Shown: positions 9,464 through 18,062, numbered from the stretch's first letter. The stretch is DNA of 64,000 nucleotides from Pedobacter chinensis (GCF_003339865.1 NZ_QPKV01000008.1:1-64000); one strand, 5' to 3'. The notes: generated from the letters alone by a model not told the origin. Program-made: numbers and translations.

Positions 9464-10261
9464 TTAAAACGAGTAGCATTTTGAGGATACAAAGGTAAAA
9501 GATATGCCAACACTAACAAATAGATAAGTGTCCCTTTTTCGAAAATCTCCTCTTTGTGTGCCAGCATAACCTGTTTGGTTAAGAGATGGATCAGATAAAT
9601 TGAGTTGATTTTGCCCGTTTCCAACTATAACAGGATTGGTAGGATAGCGTCCGCTCACATCATCAATATAGTCAGTTAAGGGTGTTCTATAGCCCAATTC
9701 TGTAAAAACACTCCAGGTATCTCTGTAATTATAGCGTAAACCTAATCCATAAGGAATAGTTAAAACCACATTACTATAACCGTTTTCCTGTCCTTCTGTT
9801 GCCATTCTGTCTAAACGATATTTTTCTCCATCATATTTAATGGTAGGCTTAAAAACAACAAATCCGGCACCGGTAAATAGATAAGGCGTAAATTGTCTGG
9901 TTCCTCCACCAAGATTAAAATTGAAAAAATTAAAGTCAACTAACGCACTTACTTCATTTAATGAGGTTTTGAAGCTTAAATTTCTTTCCCTGAACTGCGC
10001 ATTCCCTGATTCAGCATCTTTGGCCTGTATTTGTCCGTAATGGTAATTTAAGCGAACGCCTAAATACTGATTGAAATTTCGTTTGCCATAAACACCAGCA
10101 GAAAACCCACTGATTTGCAAGGGGTTATTTTGATTTAAATCACCCATATAACCTGCTCCTCCAGCCATTAAACCCAGTTCCCAGTTACCTTGCTGGGCAC
10201 GGGAAATTTGTCCGCAGGTAATAAAAAAGAGAATGATTAAAAGGAGTTTATTCAGCGTCAT
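9464..10261 (-). CDS. porG: PorG-like outer-membrane protein of the type IX secretion system (DUF6089 family)
   Basis: A 265-residue protein with a signal peptide (residues 1-22) and a predicted eight-strand-like barrel rich in alternating aromatic residues (AGGAGYMGDLNQ, YLGVRLNYHYGQ, PYLFTGAGFVVF, FTELGYRTPLTDY). The N-terminal pattern and the position between nadK and uppS match PorG (DUF6089) as known from Porphyromonas and Flavobacterium. There it is an outer-membrane partner of the PorK/N ring. Together with PorT at 14630 and a sorted substrate at 31245, it supports an active type IX system. The family call relies on recalled synteny and sequence pattern. Confidence 0.75.
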   Translation of the reverse strand: MTLNKLLLIILFFITCGQISRAQQGNWELGLMAGGAGYMGDLNQNNPLQISGFSAGVYGKRNFNQYLGVRLNYHYGQIQAKDAESGNAQFRERNLSFKTSLNEVSALVDFNFFNFNLGGGTRQFTPYLFTGAGFVVFKPTIKYDGEKYRLDRMATEGQENGYSNVVLTIPYGLGLRYNYRDTWSVFTELGYRTPLTDYIDDVSGRYPTNPVIVGNGQNQLNLSDPSLNQTGYAGTQRGDFRKRDTYLFVSVGISFTFVSSKCYSF

Positions 10262-10263
10262 AC

Positions 10264-11145
10264 TTAGTAGTTACGGGTATCAATGCCCCATAATAATTTA
10301 TTCCTTAACGTGTTTAAGTAAGTTTCATTGTTAAGACGAATAAGATTTATACAAAAGTCGGCTTTTTTAATGGATATTTTTACCGATCGCTCTACTGTAA
10401 CGGTCCTGCTATCGCAGGATACCAGGAACTTAGATTCCCGGGCCTCTACCTCGAAAGATAGTTTATTGCTATCGGGAACAACAACCGGCCTCACATTTAA
10501 ATTATGTGGTGCAATTGGTGTAACTACAAAGTTTTTAGAATCGGGGTAAATAATGGGTCCGCCGCAGCTTAAAGAATATGCGGTTGAACCTGTTGGAGTG
10601 GCAATGATTAATCCGTCTGCCCAATAAGAATTGATAAACTCATTGTTCATGGAAGCGTGAATGATCATCATCGCAGAATTGTCCCGCCTGTGGATGGTGA
10701 TATCATTTAATGCAAAGTTCTCTTCTCCAAAAAGTCCATTATCAGATTCCAGAATCAACAGAGAACGGGCATCTAAAGTATATTCTCCGTTAATCAGGGC
10801 TTTAAGTGCCGATTCAATTTCGTTTTTATTGATGCTCGCCAGGAAACCTAACCGGCCAAAATTAATCCCGATTACGGGAATATTGGAGTTGCGGATCAGG
10901 GAAAGTGTATCCAGTAAAGTTCCATCACCACCCAAGCTCAACAAAACATCGGCAAGGTCTTTTAACTCTTTATGATTATGAAAAACAACCGTATTTGCAG
11001 GTAATTTAATTTTGCCGTGTAATGAAGTTTTAAACTTTGAATATAAAACCGGCTGAATATGATGAGCTGCTAAATGATCAAAAACTTCCTGCACGTAGGG
11101 CAAAACCGTATCGTTAAAATCTCTTCCGTAAATTGCAATCCTCAT
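10264..11145 (-). CDS. nadK: NAD kinase
   Basis: A 293-residue ATP-NAD kinase that makes NADP. The GGDGT motif is at residues 72-76 (catalytic D74), followed by the FGRLGFL segment. The second family signature reads TPTGSTAYSLSCGGPI. Length matches short bacterial NadK. The gene stops two bases before porG and starts eight bases after the CBS-domain gene, so it is plainly part of the same transcript. Location is cytosolic. Confidence 0.95.
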   Translation of the reverse strand: MRIAIYGRDFNDTVLPYVQEVFDHLAAHHIQPVLYSKFKTSLHGKIKLPANTVVFHNHKELKDLADVLLSLGGDGTLLDTLSLIRNSNIPVIGINFGRLGFLASINKNEIESALKALINGEYTLDARSLLILESDNGLFGEENFALNDITIHRRDNSAMMIIHASMNNEFINSYWADGLIIATPTGSTAYSLSCGGPIIYPDSKNFVVTPIAPHNLNVRPVVVPDSNKLSFEVEARESKFLVSCDSRTVTVERSVKISIKKADFCINLIRLNNETYLNTLRNKLLWGIDTRNY

Positions 11146-11153
11146 AGTCAGGT

Positions 11154-11816
11154 TTATACATTTAAATAGTTCATGAAAGAATCATATCTTTCCTGGGAAC
11201 CATCATCAATTTGAGTGTTGTTATAAACTTCTTTAACCAGATAATCATACCTTTCAAAAGAAGCAACAAGTGATGTAATTTCTGTTTTGTTTACCTTGAT
11301 GGTTACCTCCAGTCGGGTAGAATTTTGAAAGGAGTTCACATAAGACGATAGCACCTGAGCATTATCTGCCTCTACTATTTGTGAAATATGTGCCAATGAA
11401 TTATCACGGTTGCTGATTTCTAAAACAATGATGCCTCCGGGTTCATTAACGGCATATTGCTCAGCAACAGCATCAACAATATCATTAATGGAGATTAAAC
11501 CAGCATAGTTTTTTTGTTGATCTAAAACAGGAACTGCCGTGATTTTAAGCTGACTCATTAAACGGATTACATCATAAGTATGTGCATCGCTTAAAGTAAA
11601 AACATGAAGAAGGTTTACGGCAGAATCAGTTAAAATGGTGTTGTGATCATGAATGCTCAATAAATCATCTTCAGAAACCAAACCGAGAAAAGTTACATCA
11701 TTAACAACCGGCATGTGCTTTAGCTTAAACTCGTTCATACGATCTAAAGCCTTTTGCACCGTATCATCAGTTTTTAATGATGGGATAACATTCGATATGA
11801 TTTCTTGAGCAAACAT
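11154..11816 (-). CDS. CBS-domain protein with C-terminal ACT-like region
   Basis: A 220-residue cytosolic protein. Residues about 1-120 contain two CBS motifs (HMPVVNDVTFLGLVSEDDL and ITAVPVLDQQKNYAGLISIND), which as a pair usually bind adenine nucleotides. Residues about 130-200 (GGIIVLEISNRDNSLAHISQ, LEVTIKVNKT) resemble an ACT small-molecule-binding fold. There is no catalytic domain, so it is likely a sensor or regulatory subunit. Its ATG overlaps the stop of the upstream hydrolase (TAATG), implying translational coupling, and nadK follows eight bases later. Ligand and target are unknown. Confidence 0.8.
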   Translation of the reverse strand: MFAQEIISNVIPSLKTDDTVQKALDRMNEFKLKHMPVVNDVTFLGLVSEDDLLSIHDHNTILTDSAVNLLHVFTLSDAHTYDVIRLMSQLKITAVPVLDQQKNYAGLISINDIVDAVAEQYAVNEPGGIIVLEISNRDNSLAHISQIVEADNAQVLSSYVNSFQNSTRLEVTIKVNKTEITSLVASFERYDYLVKEVYNNTQIDDGSQERYDSFMNYLNV

Positions 11817-12580
11817 TATTTAAGTAATATTCTATCTAAAAATTTCTCCAGGTAAGCATTGAATATTTCCGGGTGTTCCATCATGGGAACATGCCCGCAT
11901 TTATCAACCCAGTTTAATTCTGAATTGGGTAAAAGCTCGTGGAACTCTTCTGCCACTTCTGGCGGAGTAACCTTGTCATTTTTTCCCCAGATCAGAGAAA
12001 CGGGAATGGTAATTTTCGATAATTCTTTCGCCATGTTATGACGAATTGCCGATTTTGCCATTGTTAATATCCTGATCACTCTTGAACGATCGTTAACTGT
12101 TTTAAAAACATCATCAACCAATTCTTTAGTGGCAACTGCCGGATCGTAAAAGGTAAATGCAACTTTCTCTTTCACGTAATCATAACTTTCTCTACGGGGA
12201 AAAGAACCTCCAAAAGCATTTTCATATAAGCCGGAGCTTCCGGTAAGTACAAGTGCTTTAACAAATTCCTGATGTGCCACGGTAAAAACCAAACCGACAT
12301 GCCCTCCCAATGAATTTCCAATCAGTACTACATTATTAAGCCCTTTATATTTCAGAAAACGATGCACGTATCTAGAAAGTGCCTTCACGCCCAATGTTAA
12401 AATAGGGAGTTCATAAATTGGTAAAATAGGCACTACAATATGATAGCGATCTTTAAACTGCTCAATAACCAGTTCCCAGTTGCTCAGTTCACCCATTAGG
12501 CCATGCAGCAATACCAGCGTTTCGCCTTTTCCAGCTTCAATGTATTTAAATCCGTCTTCTTCTATTATCTGGTATGTCAT
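11816..12580 (-). CDS. Alpha/beta-fold hydrolase
   Basis: A 254-residue cytosolic hydrolase. The oxyanion segment LLHGLMGE (24-31), nucleophile elbow G-N-S90-L-G-G, D202 (WGKNDKVTP) and H230 (KCGHVPMMEHP) complete a standard Ser-Asp-His triad. The fold and length match the MhpC/BioH-like esterase group; the substrate cannot be read from sequence. It is the first gene of the leftward block and overlaps the CBS gene by one base. A promoter is expected in the 180 bp upstream, where I see only a weak TAACTTAG. Confidence 0.85.
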   Translation of the reverse strand: MTYQIIEEDGFKYIEAGKGETLVLLHGLMGELSNWELVIEQFKDRYHIVVPILPIYELPILTLGVKALSRYVHRFLKYKGLNNVVLIGNSLGGHVGLVFTVAHQEFVKALVLTGSSGLYENAFGGSFPRRESYDYVKEKVAFTFYDPAVATKELVDDVFKTVNDRSRVIRILTMAKSAIRHNMAKELSKITIPVSLIWGKNDKVTPPEVAEEFHELLPNSELNWVDKCGHVPMMEHPEIFNAYLEKFLDRILLK

Positions 12581-12761
12581 ATTATTTTAGATGGTATTGT
12601 GCACTAAGTTAGTAGAGTAAAATTAATTTTTCGCATTTCTATATCATTTTTCTGAAATAAAATGCAAAACGGTATAAAAACGCCATTTCTTAAACGGAAA
12701 GCGATTAGCGTGTGGCAATTAAAAGCCTTCAACCTCAAAACACTCTACCTTTTACCTTCTT

Positions 12762-13208
12762 TTAAGCCAGTTTTTCTTTAACAATTTCAGCAATTAATTT
12801 GCCATCGGCTTTACCAGCAAGTTCCTTATTCGCCATGCCCATAACCTTACCCATATCCTTAACCGATGTAGCGCCGGATTGTTTGATTACCTGCTCTATT
12901 ATTACAGCAACTTCTGCCCTATCCAATTGCTTTGGCAAGAATTGATTGATTACGGCAATTTCTTCTTCTTCTACCTGGAACAAATCTTCGCGGTTTTGGG
13001 ATTTGTAAATATCTGCCGATTCGCGACGTTGTTTAATCAATTTCTGAAGGATTTTCAGCTCAGTTTCTACAGTGATTTCTTCTGATGATCCTTTCTCTGT
13101 TTTAGCCAGAAGCAGCGCCGCTTTTATAGCTCTTAAACCCCTTAACTGTGCATTATCTTTAGCCAGCATGGCTTTTTTAATTTCCTGATCTATTGTATTT
13201 GATATCAT
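12762..13208 (-). CDS. GatB/YqeY domain-containing protein
   Basis: A 148-residue protein made entirely of the YqeY domain, which is homologous to the tRNA-binding tail of GatB. Family signatures include MLAKDNAQLRGLRAIKAAL, ESADIYKSQNREDL, the EEEIAVINQFLPKQL block and the end GKADGKLIAEIVKEKL. A role in tRNA or amidotransferase interaction is suspected for the family but unproven. Its start abuts an AT-rich tandem repeat array, the nearest copy of which carries a promoter-like sequence. Confidence 0.9.
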   Translation of the reverse strand: MISNTIDQEIKKAMLAKDNAQLRGLRAIKAALLLAKTEKGSSEEITVETELKILQKLIKQRRESADIYKSQNREDLFQVEEEEIAVINQFLPKQLDRAEVAVIIEQVIKQSGATSVKDMGKVMGMANKELAGKADGKLIAEIVKEKLA

Positions 13209-13213
13209 TCTTT

Positions 13214-13572
13214 GATTGGTTAATTGGTTAATCGATCAATTGTTTAAATCGGTTATTTGTTTGTAAAGTTAATCGTCAAATTGGTTAATCCGCAAATTGG
13301 TTAATTGGTTAATCGATCAATTGTTTAAATCGATTATTTGTTTGTGAAGTTAATCGTCAAATTGGTTAATCCGCAAATTGGTTAATTGGTTAATCGATCA
13401 ATTGTTTAAATCGATTATTTGTTTGTGAAGTTAATCGTCAAATTGGTTAATCGTCAAATTGGTTAATCGATCAATTGTTTAAATCGATTATTTGTTTGTG
13501 AAGTTAATCGTCAAATTGATTAATCGTCAAATTGGTTAATCGGTTAATTGGTTAATTGGTTAATCGATCAAT
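13214..13572. repeat. AT-rich tandem repeat, ~81 bp unit
   Basis: The word GATCAATTGTTTAAATCG recurs at 13234, 13315, 13396 and 13469, with a truncated copy at 13565; spacing is 81, 81, 73 and 96. Within units the shorter word TTAATTGGTTAAT or its variants is itself iterated, so the array is a repeat of repeats. It is non-coding. It lies directly upstream of the YqeY gene. Confidence 0.85.
13264..13296 (-). promoter_or_regulatory. Putative promoter of the YqeY gene inside the repeat array
   Basis: On the minus strand the array copy nearest the gene reads TTTG (13296-13293), a 21-base spacer, then TAACTTTA (13271-13264). This fits the Bacteroidota -33/-7 pattern apart from one base. The more distal copies read TAACTTCA at the equivalent place, so only the proximal copy looks functional. 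Confidence 0.4.
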
Positions 13573-13588
13573 TGTAACTCGTATGACA

Positions 13589-13771
13589 ACAGTTAACCAT
13601 TTTATACAATTTAAACAATTAACCAACTAAACTAACAGTTAACCATTTTATACAATTTAAACAATTAACCAACTAAACTAACAGTTAACCATTTATACAA
13701 TTTAAACAATTAACCAACTAAACTAACAGTTAACCATTTTATACAATTAAACAATTAACCAACTACCAGTT
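13589..13771. repeat. AT-rich tandem repeat, 45-46 bp unit
   Basis: Four copies of a unit starting ACAGTTAACCATTTTATACA occur at 13589, 13635, 13681 and 13726. The unit contains AAACAATTAACCAACTAA, which is close to the reverse complement of TTGGTTAATTGTTT-type words in the adjoining 81-bp array. The two arrays therefore face each other as a large imperfect inverted structure. It ends just before the SDR stop codon. Confidence 0.85.
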
Positions 13772-13776
13772 ATAAT

Positions 13777-14535
13777 CTATCCTCTATTAATAATCGTTGC
13801 TGTTGCCTGTACGGTGGGCATAATCAGCATATCATTAATGTTTACGTGTTTTGGGCGGCTTACCACATACCAAATCGCATCGGCTATGTCATCAGCAATC
13901 AATGGTTCCAGATTCTCATAAACTTTCTTTGCCCTTTCTTCATCTCCCTTAAAACGAACTATGGAAAATTCGGTTTCAACCATGCCCGGATTAATTTCCG
14001 TAACTTTAATGCCATGCGGCAGAAGGTCAATGCGCATTCCTTTGCTCAATGCATCTACAGCATGTTTACTTGCACAATATACGTTTCCATTCGGATAAAC
14101 TTCTTTTCCCGCAATTGATCCAATGTTGACAATATGACCAGCTTTTTGTGGAATCATCCAGTTTGAAACAATCTTCGTTACGTAAAGCAATCCCTTTATA
14201 TTCGTATCAATCATGGTATCCCAATCTTTGGTGTCGCCTTGATTAATGGGATCTAAACCCTGACTCAAACCTGCATTGTTTACCAAAACATCAACTTTTT
14301 TCCAGTTTTCAGGTAAAGCTTCCAGCGCAGCTGATAAACTTTCCTGATCACGAACATCGGCAATAACCTGCTTAATGGTGATGGCGTATTTATCTTCTAA
14401 ATGATGTGATATCTTTGCTAATCTGTCTTCACGACGGGCAAGCAGAATTAATTGATAGCCTTGTTGAGCCAGTGTATGGGCACAAGCCTCACCAATTCCC
14501 GAAGTTGCGCCTGTAATTAATGCAATTTTAGACAT
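13777..14535 (-). CDS. SDR-family NAD(P)-dependent oxidoreductase
   Basis: A 252-residue classical short-chain dehydrogenase. The cofactor motif is TGATSGIG (residues 8-15), NNAG is at 86-89, and the catalytic residues S140, Y153 and K157 are in place (Y-C-A-S-K). ARRE after the second strand suggests NADP preference. Overall it resembles YdfG-type serine/3-hydroxy acid dehydrogenases, but substrate is not decidable. It stands alone, transcribed leftward into the repeat arrays, with a TACCTTTG promoter element about 65 bases upstream of the ATG. Confidence 0.9.
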   Translation of the reverse strand: MSKIALITGATSGIGEACAHTLAQQGYQLILLARREDRLAKISHHLEDKYAITIKQVIADVRDQESLSAALEALPENWKKVDVLVNNAGLSQGLDPINQGDTKDWDTMIDTNIKGLLYVTKIVSNWMIPQKAGHIVNIGSIAGKEVYPNGNVYCASKHAVDALSKGMRIDLLPHGIKVTEINPGMVETEFSIVRFKGDEERAKKVYENLEPLIADDIADAIWYVVSRPKHVNINDMLIMPTVQATATIINRG

Positions 14536-14600
14536 GTTTTATGAATTTTAAGCCTGAATAAATCACCAAAACACCAGGTTAATGATTTAATCTATGCAGG

Positions 14601-14608
14601 CAAAGGTA
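14601..14608 (-). promoter_or_regulatory. -7 promoter element of the SDR gene
   Basis: TACCTTTG on the minus strand is an exact TAnnTTTG match, 65 bases upstream of the SDR ATG. No clear TTTG -33 element is seen. Confidence 0.45.
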
Positions 14609-14629
14609 AGTTTTTTTGGAATTGTACGA

Positions 14630-15427
14630 CTATTGAAAAATCAAACTAAACGTTAATTGACGTAATTTCAACTTATCAATTGGATTGGCGAAAGCCGTAT
14701 TATCGTGCTGCAAAATATCATTGGTAGAATAGGCCAGCTTAATTTCGGGAGACATTTTGAAATACTCAAAATACAAATCAAAGCCAATTCCGGTTTCGTA
14801 TGAAAGGTAACTCCTCTGATTTTTCAACAACTTATTTAAAGGTGTTTCTCCTTCATCGAAAAACTTCTTCTTTGAAGCTATATCAATGGAATATTTAGCA
14901 CCACCCAACCAATAAGCGCGAAAATTATTCATGCGGTTTGATTTTACTTTTATGCCCAAAGGAAATTCAAACATGGTGGCCTGTACTTTTTTATCGATAA
15001 CCGTTGGGAAGTTTTTAGTTTGGCCATTATCCAGGTTTATTGACTCCATGGGCACGTACTCGTAGCTCACAACACGGTCGCTAAAAATTAATGATGGCGT
15101 TGCACGAATGTCGAAGTTTTCAGCCAACCTCCTGTTCATAACGAAACCCAACCCAAAACCTTGAGATGGCGGACTGGAAATAGAATTTAAAGCACTGGTA
15201 ACCGGAAGGCCGGAATTTGGATCGTAAGAAACACCTAAAGAATTTGGAACTTCGTAAAAAGGTGCACGCCAGTTTTCTTTTTTCAGAATTTTGTATTCTG
15301 CCGAAATGTATTGAAAGTTAAACCCCCAGCTCCAATCTTCATCATCAACACCCCCGCCCCAATTTTGGGCAAAGGCTGCCGTATAAATCATAAATAAAGA
15401 TAGGATGAGGCTTAATCTTTTTATCAT
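14630..15427 (-). CDS. porT: PorT-family type IX secretion protein
   Basis: A 265-residue exported barrel protein (signal peptide about residues 1-20, ending AFAQ). It has the motif order of PorT: FQYISAEYKI, GFGLGFVMNRRLAENFDIR, FEFPLGIKVKSNR and SYLSYETGIGFDLYFEYFK. PorT is needed for type IX secretion and gliding-type export in Bacteroidota. It overlaps the end of ubiE by four bases; the ubiE-porT pair is a recurrent arrangement in the phylum. The pair shares one promoter upstream of ubiE. Confidence 0.8.
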   Translation of the reverse strand: MIKRLSLILSLFMIYTAAFAQNWGGGVDDEDWSWGFNFQYISAEYKILKKENWRAPFYEVPNSLGVSYDPNSGLPVTSALNSISSPPSQGFGLGFVMNRRLAENFDIRATPSLIFSDRVVSYEYVPMESINLDNGQTKNFPTVIDKKVQATMFEFPLGIKVKSNRMNNFRAYWLGGAKYSIDIASKKKFFDEGETPLNKLLKNQRSYLSYETGIGFDLYFEYFKMSPEIKLAYSTNDILQHDNTAFANPIDKLKLRQLTFSLIFQ

Positions 15428-16155
15428 TTAGTGCCAACGTATATTGAACTTATTCCAAACGTTAAAATTCTATGTTTGGTACTTTTGAAACCGACTTTAT
15501 CCATTAAGGCTGTAAAATCTTCTCCGTCAGGAAATGCCGCAACAGATTTTGGCAGGTAAGTATATGCTCTGGCATCTTTAGAAAACAGTTTTCCAAAGAA
15601 TGGAGTTACCTGTTTAAAATAGAAATTATAAAGCTGTTTAACGGGGAAAACTTTTGGTTTCGAAAACTCTAAAATAACCATTTTACCATTTGGTTTTAAT
15701 ACCCGGAACATATCTGCCAAACCTTTTTCAAGATTTTCGAAATTTCTAACGCCATAGGCACAAGTAATGGCATCGAAAGTGTCTGCTTCAAAATGTAGGC
15801 CTTCCGAATCGCCAACCTGAACCGTAAAAACTTCGTTCAAACTTCGCTCGTTGATTTTTTTCTTCGCCACTTCCAGCATTCCTTCAGAAATATCAACTCC
15901 AATAACCTTTTCCGGATGAAGTTTTTTAATTGCTTCAAAGGCGAAATCACCTGTGCCGGTAGCCACATCAAGTAAAATTCGTGGTTGAATGGAAACCAGT
16001 TCTTTAATGGCTTTCTTACGCCATAAAACATCTATCCCTAAAGAAAGAAAATGGTTTAAAAAATCATAGGTTCCTGAAATGTTATTGAACATGGTAGCAA
16101 CCTGCTCTTTTTTGGTTGCATCTTCTACTTGGTATGGCGTGATATTCTGATTCAT
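15424..16155 (-). CDS. ubiE: Demethylmenaquinone methyltransferase
   Basis: A 243-residue SAM-dependent methyltransferase, the last step of menaquinone synthesis (also called MenG). SAM-binding motifs are visible: LLDVATGTGDFAFE, VIGVDISEGML, and the family signature ITCAYGVRNFENLEKGL. I place the start at the ATG 16155; an in-frame TTG four codons upstream is less likely because a TATCTTTG promoter element ends only nine bases before this ATG. It is translationally coupled to porT and divergent from engB. A UbiA-type prenyltransferase lies 1 kb away on the other strand. Confidence 0.93.
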   Translation of the reverse strand: MNQNITPYQVEDATKKEQVATMFNNISGTYDFLNHFLSLGIDVLWRKKAIKELVSIQPRILLDVATGTGDFAFEAIKKLHPEKVIGVDISEGMLEVAKKKINERSLNEVFTVQVGDSEGLHFEADTFDAITCAYGVRNFENLEKGLADMFRVLKPNGKMVILEFSKPKVFPVKQLYNFYFKQVTPFFGKLFSKDARAYTYLPKSVAAFPDGEDFTALMDKVGFKSTKHRILTFGISSIYVGTK

Positions 16156-16164
16156 GATGTGAGG

Positions 16165-16172
16165 CAAAGATA
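16165..16172 (-). promoter_or_regulatory. -7 promoter element of ubiE-porT
   Basis: TATCTTTG on the minus strand ends nine bases before the ubiE ATG, leaving almost no untranslated leader. It is an exact TAnnTTTG match. Confidence 0.5.
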
Positions 16173-16175
16173 GAT

Positions 16176-16402
16176 AAAAAGTCCGAAGTCGGGAGTCCGA
16201 AGTTGGAAGTCTTGGGGATAGATAAAAAGTCCGAAGTCGGGAGTCCGAAGTCTTGATGTTAAGTAACAGCCTGTGTTCAAAAGAACATAAAAATTTAAAG
16301 TTTATATTTTAACATGGTTGTTCCATTTGGACTTCCAACCCCAGACTAAAGACTTCCCGACTTAGAACCTCGGACTAAAGACTTCCGACTTCCGACTCAA
16401 AA
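16176..16402. repeat. Short direct and inverted repeats between ubiE and engB
   Basis: The left side has two copies of AAAAAGTCCGAAGTCGGGAG about 50 bp apart, with further AGTCCGAAGT words. The right side (16329-16400) carries the inverse words GACTTCCCGACTT and GACTTCCGACTTCCGACTC. The two sides could pair across a ~100-base AT-rich centre. It separates two divergent essential genes and overlaps their promoter zone. Confidence 0.6.
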
Positions 16403-16405
16403 CCC

Positions 16406-16413
16406 TACCTTTG
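16406..16413 (+). promoter_or_regulatory. -7 promoter element of engB
   Basis: TACCTTTG, followed after five bases by the engB ATG. The expected transcript would begin at or next to the start codon, i.e. be leaderless. No obvious TTTG -33 box is present. Confidence 0.5.
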
Positions 16414-16418
16414 TAACT

Positions 16419-17042
16419 ATGGTTATCAAAACGGCAACATTTGTTTGTAGCAACACCCAAATTTCAGCATTACCAGCGCCAACTTTGCCTGAATATGCTT
16501 TTATTGGACGCTCTAATGTGGGCAAATCATCATTAATTAACATGTTGGTTAATCAACATGGCCTGGCAAAAACCTCGCAACGCCCTGGTAAAACTCAGTT
16601 AATTAATCATTTTTTAATTAACGAAGCCTGGTATATTGTCGATTTACCCGGATACGGTTACGCAAAAGTTTCTAAAACCAGCAGAGAAAAGTGGGAGAAA
16701 TTTATTCGTGCTTACATTACAAAAAGAGAAAGCTTGCAATGCGTATTTGTATTGATTGATAGCCGCTTAGACCCACAGCAAATTGATATTGAATTTTGTT
16801 ATTGGCTGGGCGAAAAGCAAATTCCATTTTCCTTAATATTCACTAAAGCAGATAAACAGGGAATGACCACCACACAGAAAAACGTAGCCGCTTTTAAGAA
16901 AAAACTGGGCGAATTTTTCGAAGAAATTCCTGCAACTTTTATCACATCAGCAGAAAAAGGCAATGGAAAAGATGAGGTTTTAGGTTTTATCACTGAAGTA
17001 AACAAAGATTTTGTTGTCCCGACTGATTATAAGCGGTTTTAA
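16419..17042 (+). CDS. engB: Ribosome biogenesis GTPase EngB/YsxC
   Basis: A 207-residue TrmE-Era-EngA-like GTPase needed for late 50S assembly. G motifs are complete: G1 GRSNVGKS (30-37), G2 around RPGKTQ (55-60), G3 DLPGYG (75-80), G4 TKAD and G5 TSAEKG. Length is typical. Its ATG lies five bases after a strong -7 element. It is followed 120 bp later by a UbiA gene on the same strand. Confidence 0.95.
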   Translation: MVIKTATFVCSNTQISALPAPTLPEYAFIGRSNVGKSSLINMLVNQHGLAKTSQRPGKTQLINHFLINEAWYIVDLPGYGYAKVSKTSREKWEKFIRAYITKRESLQCVFVLIDSRLDPQQIDIEFCYWLGEKQIPFSLIFTKADKQGMTTTQKNVAAFKKKLGEFFEEIPATFITSAEKGNGKDEVLGFITEVNKDFVVPTDYKRF

Positions 17043-17162
17043 AAAAGAAGGTTCAATCGTCATTAATTCATTGGTTCATTTGTCATTAGTCTTTTAAGAG
17101 GTTAAACTTCCAAATCATTTAACAATTAATTACTTTAACAGTTCAAGTTAACCCTGTTATAA

Positions 17163-18020
17163 ATGAAAAAATACTTTTCACTCGTATTATTCGCACATTC
17201 TGTGTTCGCATTGCCTTTCGCAATGATTGGATTTTTTTTAGGTGTTACCACAACCAATCATCCTTTTGAATGGCATAAGCTAATATTGGTTTTACTGTCC
17301 ATGGTTTTTGCCCGCAATTCTGCGATGGCTTTCAATCGTTACTTAGACCGGGAGATTGATGCGAAAAATCCCCGTACCAAAATGAGAGATATTCCTGCCG
17401 GAAAAGTTTCTGCAAATGAAGCGCTGATTTTTGTGATCATCAATTGTGTTTTATTTACAACTACCACTTATTTCATCAACCCATTATGCTTCTATTTATC
17501 GCCTGTGGCTTTATTTGTGGTATTATTTTATAGCTACACCAAACGGTTTACTGCACTTTGCCACCTGGTTTTGGGCTTGGGGCTGGCATTAGCGCCAATC
17601 GGAGCATATATTGCGGTTACTGGTCAGTTTGCCATTGTTCCCGTTTTATATTCATTAACTGTTTTATTTTGGGTTAGTGGATTTGATATTATTTATGCTT
17701 TGCAGGATGAAGAGTTCGACAGAACGGAAAAATTGCATTCCATTCCATCAGCTCTTGGCATAAAAAATGCATTGAATGTTTCGGTTTTGCTGCATGTGTT
17801 TTCTGCAGCCTGTGTAATTTTACCCATTTTCTTTACCGAATTTAGCTGGGTTTATTACGTAGGCGTTGTGTTTTTTTGCTCGATGCTGATTTACCAGCAC
17901 TTGCTTGTAAAACCTCACGACATTAGCAAAGTAAACAGGGCATTCCAAACTTTAAACGGATATGCATCGGTTATATTTGCTATTTGCTTTTTAATTGATG
18001 CTTATATAAGAAATAAATGA
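17163..18020 (+). CDS. UbiA-like polyprenyltransferase, probably for menaquinone
   Basis: A 285-residue integral membrane prenyltransferase with about eight hydrophobic helices. The two aspartate-rich motifs that bind prenyl diphosphate and magnesium are present: NRYLDREIDAKNPRT (about residues 59-73) and DIIYALQDEEFDRTE (about 174-188). The sequence style fits the 4-hydroxybenzoate-prenyltransferase-like branch, which in menaquinone-only bacteria is MqnP of the futalosine route. That specific role is inferred because no other mqn gene is in view. A 14-bp inverted repeat overlaps its stop codon. Confidence 0.85.
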   Translation: MKKYFSLVLFAHSVFALPFAMIGFFLGVTTTNHPFEWHKLILVLLSMVFARNSAMAFNRYLDREIDAKNPRTKMRDIPAGKVSANEALIFVIINCVLFTTTTYFINPLCFYLSPVALFVVLFYSYTKRFTALCHLVLGLGLALAPIGAYIAVTGQFAIVPVLYSLTVLFWVSGFDIIYALQDEEFDRTEKLHSIPSALGIKNALNVSVLLHVFSAACVILPIFFTEFSWVYYVGVVFFCSMLIYQHLLVKPHDISKVNRAFQTLNGYASVIFAICFLIDAYIRNK

Positions 18021-18062
18021 ATGGTTGAATGAGGCGCTGAAGCGGAAATCATTCAACCATTC
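18019..18062. terminator. Perfect 14-bp inverted repeat after the UbiA gene
   Basis: GAATGGTTGAATGA (18019-18032) pairs exactly with TCATTCAACCATTC (18049-18062) around a 16-base loop. It begins at the stop codon and ends 15 bases before the next gene. There is no long T tract, so it may be a factor-dependent terminator or an mRNA-stabilising hairpin. Confidence 0.45.

Noticed and set aside
13214..13771. CRISPR or replication-origin iterons
   Set aside because: Repeats are contiguous without spacers, no DnaA boxes or replication gene is nearby, and flanking genes are ordinary chromosomal ones.
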